This document shows positions 1-5,364 of a DNA stretch of 5,843 nt, piece by piece. The position numbers were made by a program, and so were the translations under genes. Positions within the stretch are counted from its first letter, which is position 1. Each line of letters starts with the position of its first letter. Location: NCBI GenBank assembly GCA_017514645.1, contig JAFWJP010000157.1, positions 1 through 5,843 of the forward strand, written 5' to 3'. The notes beneath the pieces are model-generated. The model was not told the DNA's origin, did not search any database, and saw nothing but the letters and a program-made list of their open reading frames with translations. The DNA comes from Solobacterium sp. GTDB taxonomy: Bacteria > Bacillota_I > Bacilli_A > Erysipelotrichales > Erysipelotrichaceae.

Positions 1-58
1 ACCGCATCCGGCCGGTTCTCATTTCTTCCTGCCGGCAATGAAACTTGATGACAGTTGA
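1..58 (+). other. Unassigned left edge, possible 3' tail of an upstream gene
   Basis: This short edge has a + strand stop in every frame (TGA at 39-41, 46-48 and 56-58), so any gene entering from the left ends here. Frame 1 would end in ...FLPAGNET and frame 2 in ...PAMKLDDS. Neither tail is long enough to recognise. GCCGG (11-15) could pair with CCGGC (32-36), but the loop would be 16 bases and no T-run follows, so this is not a convincing terminator. In many Bacillota comEC precedes holA, but nothing here can confirm that. Confidence 0.25.
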
Positions 59-60
59 TA

Positions 61-66
61 TATAAT
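61..66 (+). promoter_or_regulatory. Candidate -10 box (TATAAT) ahead of the acetyltransferase
   Basis: A perfect TATAAT lies at 61-66. No good -35 hexamer is found 16-18 bases upstream (ATGAAA-like there); TTGATG at 45-50 is only 10 bases away. An overlapping TGA-TATATA (56-64) could act as an extended -10 instead. If the box is used, transcription would begin near 73, practically at the start codon of the next gene. This is inference from one hexamer in an AT-rich spot. Confidence 0.3.
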
Positions 67-76
67 ATCTGTGTAT

Positions 77-586
77 ATGATCGATATTTCATTATTGTCA
101 GATACATACACCGTCAGGATCCTCAATGAGAATGATATCCCGGATATTGTTTCATTATGCCTGGATCATCCGCTGTTCTATGAATATACTTCCGTTCGTC
201 CGACAGCCGGACAGGTCCGGACTGATATGACGGCATTGCCGCCGGGAAAAACGGAAGCTGACAAGTACTACGCCGGATTCTTTGATGATGACGGTCTGAT
301 TGCTGTCATCGATCTGATCGATGGATATCCGGACAGTGATACTGCATTTATCGGGTTTTTCATGGTCCGGAAGGATCTGGAGGGGAAAGGAATCGGTTCC
401 TCACTGATCAACGAGGTAACCCGGACGCTCTCAGAAGCGGGATTCTGCAGAATCAGGCTCTGTATCAACGAAGGAAATCCGCAGTCCGGTCATTTCTGGG
501 AGAAACAGGGATTCCGCCTGCTGGAGCGTTATATCCGTGATGATGGCAGTGTATGGCTGGCAGAAAAGACAATAGGACAGAATTGA
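77..586 (+). CDS. GNAT family N-acetyltransferase
   Basis: This is a predicted 169-residue GNAT enzyme, which would transfer an acetyl group from acetyl-CoA to an amine on an unknown small molecule or protein in the cytosol. The fold order is visible: an N-terminal strand and helix (YTVRILNENDIPDIV, residues 11-25), central strands (AGFF, 66-69; GLIAVIDLIDGYP, 73-85), and the acetyl-CoA motif A 'FFMVRKDLEGKGIGSSL' (about 94-110), with LEGKGIG fitting the pyrophosphate loop. Motif B follows: the strand RIRLCI (125-130), then NEGNPQSGHFWEKQGF (131-146). Length is normal for a single-domain GNAT. The start is uncertain: ATG at 77 is chosen, but GTG at 71 is in frame and neither has an SD; the next in-frame ATG would remove much of the domain. 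The gene ends 11 bases before the alarmone synthetase start. The substrate cannot be told from the sequence. Confidence 0.88.
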   Translation: MIDISLLSDTYTVRILNENDIPDIVSLCLDHPLFYEYTSVRPTAGQVRTDMTALPPGKTEADKYYAGFFDDDGLIAVIDLIDGYPDSDTAFIGFFMVRKDLEGKGIGSSLINEVTRTLSEAGFCRIRLCINEGNPQSGHFWEKQGFRLLERYIRDDGSVWLAEKTIGQN

Positions 587-592
587 GGTGAT
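586..592 (+). promoter_or_regulatory. Strong ribosome binding site of the alarmone synthetase
   Basis: AGGTGAT at 586-592 is a long uninterrupted match to the anti-SD end of 16S rRNA and stands five bases before ATG 598. It overlaps the last base of the acetyltransferase stop (TGA 584-586). It supports ATG 598 over the in-frame ATG at 628. Confidence 0.8.
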
Positions 593-597
593 CATAC

Positions 598-1299
598 ATG
601 CCGAATACCGGTCTGAAAAAAGAACATATGATCGATTATGCGGAATACATGGACCTTTACGGACAGCTGGAATCCGCAACTGAACTCTTTACATATTACC
701 GCAGTGCCATGCAGGAGCTGGAAACACGGCTCAACATGCTGAATGATTACTTTTCCATGTACAGTGAGCAGAATCCCATCACTGCGATCCATACCCGTCT
801 GAAATCCATCGACAGTATTTTCGAAAAACTGAAACGCCGTGATTTTCCGGTCAATGTACAGTCGATCATCGACAATCTGTACGATGTGGCCGGCATCCGT
901 GTCATCTGTCCGTTCATCGATGATGTCTACCGGGTGTCGGATAAACTGCTGAAGCAGGACGATATCATTCTTGTAGAGAAAAAAGACTATATCATGTTCC
1001 CGAAACCCAACGGCTACCGCAGTCTTCATCTTCTCATCGAAGTTCCTGTATTTCTCCCGCCCGGAAAGCGGATGGTCAAGGCAGAAGTACAGATGCGGAC
1101 CATTGCCATGGAATTCTGGGCCAATCTTGAACACTCCATGCGCTATAAAAAGGATACTGACCCTGAGACCATGAAGGAGATCTCTGAAGAACTGAAGAAC
1201 TGTGCGCTCACCAGCAATGAACTGGACCGCAGAATGCAGGAGATCCGCTACAGGATTGAAGGTGAACAATTGCTGAAAACCGAAGGAGACCAGGAATGA
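598..1299 (+). CDS. Small alarmone synthetase (GTP pyrophosphokinase, RelA/SpoT domain)
   Basis: This is a 233-residue stand-alone (p)ppGpp synthetase, predicted to move pyrophosphate from ATP to the 3' hydroxyl of GDP or GTP in the cytosol. Visible RelA/SpoT synthetase motifs are the basic helix HTRLKSIDSIFEKLKRR (65-81), YDVAGIRV (95-102) with the likely metal-binding Asp96, the G-loop/substrate motif KPNGYRSLH (136-144), and EVQMRT (163-168) with the likely catalytic Glu163, then FWANLEH (173-179). There is no HD hydrolase domain before it and no TGS or ACT domain after it, so it should synthesise but not degrade alarmones. Length fits the RelP/RelQ type of Bacillota. The PKPNGYRSLH form looks more like RelP/YwaC than RelQ/YjbM, but I cannot settle the subgroup. 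The C-terminal helix (190-225) is the expected oligomerisation region. Its stop overlaps the holA start by four bases (ATGA). Confidence 0.95.
   Translation: MPNTGLKKEHMIDYAEYMDLYGQLESATELFTYYRSAMQELETRLNMLNDYFSMYSEQNPITAIHTRLKSIDSIFEKLKRRDFPVNVQSIIDNLYDVAGIRVICPFIDDVYRVSDKLLKQDDIILVEKKDYIMFPKPNGYRSLHLLIEVPVFLPPGKRMVKAEVQMRTIAMEFWANLEHSMRYKKDTDPETMKEISEELKNCALTSNELDRRMQEIRYRIEGEQLLKTEGDQE
1283..1288 (+). promoter_or_regulatory. Ribosome binding site of holA
   Basis: AAGGAG at 1283-1288, seven bases before ATG 1296, lies inside the last codons of the alarmone synthetase. holA can therefore be initiated independently as well as by coupling through the ATGA overlap. Confidence 0.75.
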
Positions 1300-2261
1300 A
1301 CATCTACCTGCTGGAAGGAAAGGAAAGCTATCTTGTAAAACGTGACAAGCAGAATATCCTGGCACCTCTGCTCGAGGATTCGACTGTTACGGAACTGGAC
1401 GGTTCCGACCGCAGAACCTTTTCGCTGCGGGAAGCGCTCAGACTTGCGGATACTGTTTCCTTGTTCGACAATCGCCGGATCGTTATCATCAATGACCCGT
1501 TCTTCCTGACAACATCCGGCAGTGCATCCGAGAAGGAAGAAGCCGCATCGCTGCTTGAGTCCTACTGCCGCAATCCCAATCCCGACAGCATAGTCATGTT
1601 CATATGCAGCGGATGGAACGCTGACAAGCGCACTGCAGCATTCAGGATTCTCAGCAAGTATCCCTCGGTCAAAATCGTTTCCCACAAGGAACAGAAATTC
1701 CAGAATCTCACAGCCGCGATAGATGAGATCCTCAGAAACAGCGGTCTGACCTTCACAAAAGAAGCTGACGCTGAGATCCGCCTGCGTGCATCAGGAAGTC
1801 TTTCGGAAGTATACCGCGCCCTGGACAGTTTCCGCCTGTACGGTGCAGACAGAATCACAAAGCGCGATGTGGAACACCTGATGCCGCCGAATCCCGAAGC
1901 AGACATCTGGAGACTCGGGGAAGCCTTGCTGAAAAAGGATGCACCGTCCATGCTCCGGGCTTACCGCGATCTGAAGGAAACGGCCGGATACAGTGACCTT
2001 GACATGATCCCGCTCATTGCATCACAGATCCGCCGTATCTACAACACCCGGAAATGCATGGACTGCGGGATGTCCGATCAGGAGATCAAGGATTACCTGA
2101 AAACGAATACGGTATACTACGATTATCAGAACAGCAAGCGTTACAGTACGCAGCAGCTTCTGGGCATGCTCAGTTCACTGGCTGATCTGGAACAGGGCAT
2201 CAAATCCGGCAGAGCAGAAGAAAAGGGGAGTATCGAAACCTGGCTGCTCAACAGAATATGA
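1296..2261 (+). CDS. holA: DNA polymerase III subunit delta
   Basis: The 321-residue product matches the delta subunit of the DNA polymerase III clamp loader, the wrench that opens the sliding clamp so it can be placed on primed DNA. It begins with the typical IYLLEGKESYLVKRD (3-17). SLFDNRRIVIIND (55-67) aligns well with E. coli delta SLFASRQ, so Leu56-Phe57 would be the hydrophobic pair that plugs the clamp pocket (Leu73-Phe74 in E. coli). SIVMFICSG (98-106) is the following core strand. As expected for delta, the AAA+-like N-terminal domain has no Walker A motif, so it should not bind ATP itself. A helical lid follows (about 140-200), then the C-terminal collar domain with IASQIRRIYN (241-250). 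Length is slightly below the usual 335-345. It overlaps its upstream and downstream neighbours by four bases each. Delta is normally essential. Confidence 0.93.
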   Translation: MNIYLLEGKESYLVKRDKQNILAPLLEDSTVTELDGSDRRTFSLREALRLADTVSLFDNRRIVIINDPFFLTTSGSASEKEEAASLLESYCRNPNPDSIVMFICSGWNADKRTAAFRILSKYPSVKIVSHKEQKFQNLTAAIDEILRNSGLTFTKEADAEIRLRASGSLSEVYRALDSFRLYGADRITKRDVEHLMPPNPEADIWRLGEALLKKDAPSMLRAYRDLKETAGYSDLDMIPLIASQIRRIYNTRKCMDCGMSDQEIKDYLKTNTVYYDYQNSKRYSTQQLLGMLSSLADLEQGIKSGRAEEKGSIETWLLNRI

Positions 2262-2746
2262 AACGCGAAGCTTTGATTCATCCGTTTGATCCGCTGTTCG
2301 ACAAGGATTCCCGGGTTCTGATACTCGGGTCTTTTCCAAGTCCTGTATCCCGGAAAAACGCTTTCTATTACGGAAATCCCCGGAACCGTTTCTGGAAGCT
2401 GATGTCACTCCTCTATGAAGAGGAAATCACGGACAGGGTACAATTCTGTCACAGTCACCATATTGCCCTGTGGGATGTGATCAGTACATGTACCATCTGC
2501 GGCAGTTCCGACAGCTCCATCCAGGATGTGACTGTAAATGATATTGCCGGACTGATCGCCGGCACCCGGATCCGCAGCGTATTCACGACCGGATCCAAAG
2601 CATGGCAGCTGTACCGTAAATATGTAACAGACGCACCGGAAGCGATCAGGCTTCCCTGTACAAGCGGAGCCAATGCAGCGATGCATATGGAGGACCTGCT
2701 CAAACACTACCGGATCATCAGGGAGGTTACCGATGAAGAAGATTGA
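2258..2746 (+). CDS. DNA-deoxyinosine glycosylase (UDG superfamily, family 6 type)
   Basis: This 162-residue protein belongs to the uracil-DNA glycosylase superfamily and most resembles the hypoxanthine (deoxyinosine) glycosylase group, family 6. Such enzymes cut the N-glycosidic bond of deaminated adenine to start base excision repair. The evidence is HPFDPLFD (8-15), the first active-site motif LILGSFPSP (21-29), YYGNPRNRFW (37-46) with the Asn believed critical in this family, ALWDVISTC (70-78) followed by GSSDSSI (82-88), FTTGSKA (109-115), and the C-terminal loop LPCTSGANAAM (132-142). The length suits the family. The loop is usually LPSTSPANA-like, so Cys134 and Gly137 are variants. No SD is visible before ATG 2258; the start overlaps the holA stop (ATGA), which suggests re-initiation by ribosomes finishing holA. 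Substrate choice (inosine, uracil or xanthine) is inferred from family resemblance only. Confidence 0.85.
   Translation: MKREALIHPFDPLFDKDSRVLILGSFPSPVSRKNAFYYGNPRNRFWKLMSLLYEEEITDRVQFCHSHHIALWDVISTCTICGSSDSSIQDVTVNDIAGLIAGTRIRSVFTTGSKAWQLYRKYVTDAPEAIRLPCTSGANAAMHMEDLLKHYRIIREVTDEED
2720..2726 (+). promoter_or_regulatory. Ribosome binding site that fixes the U32 gene start
   Basis: AGGGAGG at 2720-2726 stands six bases before ATG 2733. The open frame extends back to ATG 2673, but the extra 20 residues have no family resemblance and lack this SD, so 2733 is the supported start. Confidence 0.8.
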
Positions 2747-4883
2747 ACTGCTGGCTCCTGCCGGCAATCCAGAAGCACTGAAAGCAGCTGTATCCGCCGG
2801 ATGCGATGCAGTCTATCTGGGACTGACATCGTTTTCGGCAAGGGCATTTGCCGGCAACTTCACCCATGAACAGTATCTGGAAGCCATCCGCTACTGTCAT
2901 ATCCGCGATGTAAAGATCTATGTGACGGTCAATACTCTGATGTATGAGAATGAGATCGATGCTGCCATGGCAGAACTGCGGTTTCTCTATGAAAACGATG
3001 TTGACGGTGTCATGATCCAGGACTTCGGTCTGTTCCATAAAGCGCATCTCTGTTTCCCTGATCTGCCTTTGTTCTGTTCCACCCAGATGCATATCCATAA
3101 CGCAGACGGCGCAGCATTCATGAAGCAGCAGGGTGCTTCCCGGGTCGTCGCGGCACGGGAGACACCACTGTCCGTCATCAGGGATATGGTCAGTACCGGA
3201 ATTGAAATAGAAGTATTTGCCTACGGTGCGCTCTGCATCAGTTATTCCGGACAGTGCCTGATGAGTCAGGCTATGAAACAGCGCTCCGGCAACCGGGGCA
3301 TCTGTGCACAGATGTGCCGGATGAAGTACAAAGCGGATGATCGTTACGCGAAGGACGGTGAATATCTGCTCAGTCCCAGAGATCTCAATCTGATCGAACG
3401 CATACCGGAACTGATCGGTGCCGGTGTATCATCACTGAAGATCGAAGGCAGAATGAAGCGGCCCGAATACGTATACCTTGTCATCAAAACATTCCGGGAA
3501 GCCATTGATGCCTGCTATGAAGGAAGACCGTATCATCTGTCCCGGGAACGCCTGCAGGATCTGAAGCTGATGTTCAACAGGGACTTTACGGAAGGACATA
3601 TTTTCAGCGCTGCAGTATCTGAGCGCATGAATCACTTCCGGCCGAACCATATGGGTATAACGATCGGAACCATCACAGAAGTCCGGAAAGGGAAGGTACG
3701 GGTACAGCTGAAGGAAGACCTTCACCAGCATGATGGTCTGCGGATCATTGATCATCCGGAGGATATCGGTCTGATCGCTGTCCGGATCGAGAAGAACGGA
3801 AAACTTGTCAATTCCGCCAGGTCCGGTGAACAGGTATGGCTGGACTGCCCGGCCGATGCCAGGATACACAAGGGGAGCCTGCTGCAGAAGACCAGTGACT
3901 ATCTGCTGCTCAAGGAGATCGGTTCCCATATCGGTGAAGAGAAAACCTCAGAAATCAGGATGGAATACACCGCAGAGCCCGAAACACCCTTGATCCTTAC
4001 CGTTTCGGACGGAATGCATACAGTGACAGCTGTTTCCGATCAGCTCTGCGATTATGCCCGGAACGCTCCGCTCGACAGCGTAAAACTGGAACGTTCCTTG
4101 TGCAGGACAGGAGACGGACCTTACCGTGTTGCAGAGATCTCCGGCACCTGCGGGCATGTGTTCCTGCCGGTGAGCATCATCAACGAAACACGCAGAGCAG
4201 CTCTGGAACAGCTGGATGAACTGCGTGCACACAGACATCTGTATTCACCCGAGCAGCCCTATACAATCACTTTGGAACATACGGCAGACCCCGCGGAACA
4301 GATTATCATCAGCGGGATCCGCAATTCTATTGAACCGGGTATCCTGTCTGCAGGTGATCCGCTCCCTGTCATCAGTGAAAACGGAAGTACTGCAGAATTA
4401 TACGAGAACAGGATCCTTTCCCAGCCCGGTGACTTCAACCGTATCCTGCATGATTGTACGGCAGGTATGAACCTGAATATCGCCAATTCCTATGCCTGCG
4501 CATTCTTCCTGCAGATACCCGGAATCCGGCGCCTGATCCTGTCCAGCGAGATGAAAGACATCAATATCGACGCTTTGATCAATGCCTTTGAAGAGCGTTA
4601 TGGTTTCCATCCGCCTGTTTATGTACCGGTATACGGCAGAAGGGTGCTGATGTATATCAAGGATGGTTTCCTTCCGGAATGGAAAACGGTTCATACACTG
4701 ACCGACGTCCCCGGCAATCATTACCCGGTTACGGTACAGGACCGTACTGCCTGTATTCTGGAACCGGAGCCGATACGAAGAGAACCGCATCCCAGGTGCG
4801 GAAGTTATGTTATGATAACAGATGAAAATATACAGACAGTGAAACGTATTGCGGAGGAGATCTATGAAGAAATTTATCACTGA
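2733..4883 (+). CDS. U32 family protein with DUF3656-type middle region, probable RNA hydroxylase
   Basis: This 716-residue protein begins with the classical MKKIELLAPAGNPEAL. The U32 signature is complete at EVFAYGALCISYSGQCLMS (160-178). Cys168, Cys175, Cys191 and Cys195 (in GNRGICAQMCR) are the four expected iron-sulfur ligands. YLLSPRDLNLIERIPELI (211-228) and KIEGRMKRPEYV (236-247) are further family hallmarks. Residues about 300-400 form a beta-rich domain, 410-505 match the position of DUF3656, and 575-645 look like the second U32 half (NIANSYACAFF, VPVYGRRVLM). Although annotated as peptidases, characterised members hydroxylate RNA with prephenate as a precursor: TrhP at tRNA U34 and RlhA at 23S rRNA C2501. 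Size and the DUF3656 part favour an RlhA-like role; this is inference. The start overlaps the glycosylase gene by 14 bases and the end overlaps mscL by 20. Confidence 0.9.
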   Translation: MKKIELLAPAGNPEALKAAVSAGCDAVYLGLTSFSARAFAGNFTHEQYLEAIRYCHIRDVKIYVTVNTLMYENEIDAAMAELRFLYENDVDGVMIQDFGLFHKAHLCFPDLPLFCSTQMHIHNADGAAFMKQQGASRVVAARETPLSVIRDMVSTGIEIEVFAYGALCISYSGQCLMSQAMKQRSGNRGICAQMCRMKYKADDRYAKDGEYLLSPRDLNLIERIPELIGAGVSSLKIEGRMKRPEYVYLVIKTFREAIDACYEGRPYHLSRERLQDLKLMFNRDFTEGHIFSAAVSERMNHFRPNHMGITIGTITEVRKGKVRVQLKEDLHQHDGLRIIDHPEDIGLIAVRIEKNGKLVNSARSGEQVWLDCPADARIHKGSLLQKTSDYLLLKEIGSHIGEEKTSEIRMEYTAEPETPLILTVSDGMHTVTAVSDQLCDYARNAPLDSVKLERSLCRTGDGPYRVAEISGTCGHVFLPVSIINETRRAALEQLDELRAHRHLYSPEQPYTITLEHTADPAEQIIISGIRNSIEPGILSAGDPLPVISENGSTAELYENRILSQPGDFNRILHDCTAGMNLNIANSYACAFFLQIPGIRRLILSSEMKDINIDALINAFEERYGFHPPVYVPVYGRRVLMYIKDGFLPEWKTVHTLTDVPGNHYPVTVQDRTACILEPEPIRREPHPRCGSYVMITDENIQTVKRIAEEIYEEIYH
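4808..4816 (+). promoter_or_regulatory. Candidate internal promoter for mscL
   Basis: TGT-TATGAT at 4808-4816 fits an extended -10 (TGn plus a five-of-six TATAAT match) and would give a start near 4823, about 40 bases before mscL. No -35 hexamer is seen at the right distance. It lies within U32 coding sequence, so the match may be chance. Confidence 0.2.
4853..4859 (+). promoter_or_regulatory. Ribosome binding site that fixes the mscL start
   Basis: GGAGGAG at 4853-4859 precedes ATG 4864 at good spacing. An in-frame TTG at 4849 would lie upstream of this SD and add five non-conserved residues (MRRRS), so ATG 4864 is the start. Confidence 0.85.
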
Positions 4884-5289
4884 ATTCAAAGAGTTCGCTC
4901 TCAAAGGAAACGTTATGGATCTGGCCGTCGGCATGATGATCGGTGCCGCTTTCGGCAAGATCGTTTCCTCCCTTGTCAACGACATCCTGATGCCGCTGAT
5001 CGCAGCCATCTTCAAAATCAATGATTTCACAGGCATGAAGGCTCTGCTCGTAGACAACGGCGCGGAAGAACTGAATGTCTATCTGTCCTACGGCAATTTC
5101 ATCCAGAATATCGTTGATTTCCTGATCGTTGCTCTGTGCATCTTCATGATGGTCAAGGCCATCAATAAACTGCGTACCGCAACCGAAAAGAAAAAGGAAG
5201 AGGAGAAACCGGCGGAAGAACCTCCTGCAAAGAGTGATGAACTCAAGGCACTGGAGGAAATCGTCGCAATCCTGAAAAAGGAACAGTAA
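4864..5289 (+). CDS. mscL: Large-conductance mechanosensitive channel MscL
   Basis: The 141-residue product is MscL, a homopentameric membrane channel that opens under high bilayer tension to release solutes during hypo-osmotic shock. It begins with the amphipathic N-terminal helix KKFITEFKEFALKGNVMDLA (2-21) and runs into TM1, VGMMIGAAFGKIVSSLVNDILMPL (22-45), which holds the gate and the Gly/Ala packing face. The outer loop (about 51-76, NDFTGMKALLV...) is moderate in length. TM2 is about 78-99 (NFIQNIVDFLIVALCIFMMVK). A Lys/Glu/Pro-rich linker (107-125) leads to the cytoplasmic bundle helix LKALEEIVAILKK (127-139). Length is typical. It is the last gene of the unit: its start overlaps the U32 gene by 20 bases and a terminator follows six bases after its stop. 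Confidence 0.97.
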   Translation: MKKFITEFKEFALKGNVMDLAVGMMIGAAFGKIVSSLVNDILMPLIAAIFKINDFTGMKALLVDNGAEELNVYLSYGNFIQNIVDFLIVALCIFMMVKAINKLRTATEKKKEEEKPAEEPPAKSDELKALEEIVAILKKEQ

Positions 5290-5294
5290 TGCAG

Positions 5295-5323
5295 AAGCAG
5301 GTGAGCAGCCTGCTTTCTTTTTT
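5295..5323 (+). terminator. Intrinsic terminator after mscL
   Basis: AAGCAGG (5295-5301) pairs perfectly with CCTGCTT (5309-5315) around a seven-base loop. The last stem bases run into a T-rich tract, TTTCTTTTTT (5314-5323). The hairpin begins six bases after the mscL stop and separates the upstream gene cluster from smc. The stem is modest, so some read-through into smc is possible. Confidence 0.78.
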
Positions 5324-5332
5324 GGCTATGTT

Positions 5333-5341
5333 TGCTATAAT
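5333..5341 (+). promoter_or_regulatory. smc: Extended -10 promoter of smc
   Basis: TGC-TATAAT at 5333-5341 is a perfect -10 with the extended TGn element. The predicted start near 5348 gives a leader of about 17 bases containing the SD. The -35 position at 17-base spacing (5313-5318, CTTTCT) is poor, as is common where the extended -10 compensates, and it lies within the terminator stem and T-tract. Confidence 0.65.
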
Positions 5342-5353
5342 GGTACAGTATTT

Positions 5354-5357
5354 GAGG
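5354..5357 (+). promoter_or_regulatory. smc: Ribosome binding site of smc
   Basis: GAGG at 5354-5357 (in TTTGAGGAAA) stands seven bases before ATG 5365. It is shorter than the other sites in the window but well placed. Confidence 0.65.
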
Positions 5358-5364
5358 AAAACAC

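Noticed and set aside
11..36. GCCGG...CCGGC inverted repeat as a terminator of an upstream gene
   Set aside because: The five-base stem has a 16-base loop and no T-run follows on the + strand.
27..39. 13-base direct repeat TCCTGCCGGCAAT at 27-39 and 2756-2768
   Set aside because: The second copy encodes the conserved PAGN of the U32 start. The copies share no longer flanking match, so chance and codon preference explain it.
592..1365. Long open frame of 257 codons on the - strand opposite the alarmone synthetase
   Set aside because: It mirrors a gene with clear conserved motifs, and its translation shows no recognisable domain. It is a shadow of codon usage.
2673..2732. N-terminal extension of the U32 protein by 20 residues from ATG 2673
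   Set aside because: The family start MKKIELLAPAG coincides with ATG 2733, which has an AGGGAGG site. The extension is unconserved and overlaps the glycosylase gene.
4849..4863. TTG start for mscL at 4849
   Set aside because: It lies upstream of the SD at 4853-4859 and adds MRRRS ahead of the canonical MscL N-terminus.
4398..5057. Open frame of 219 codons on the - strand across the U32-mscL junction
   Set aside because: It is fully antisense to two recognised genes and has no family resemblance.
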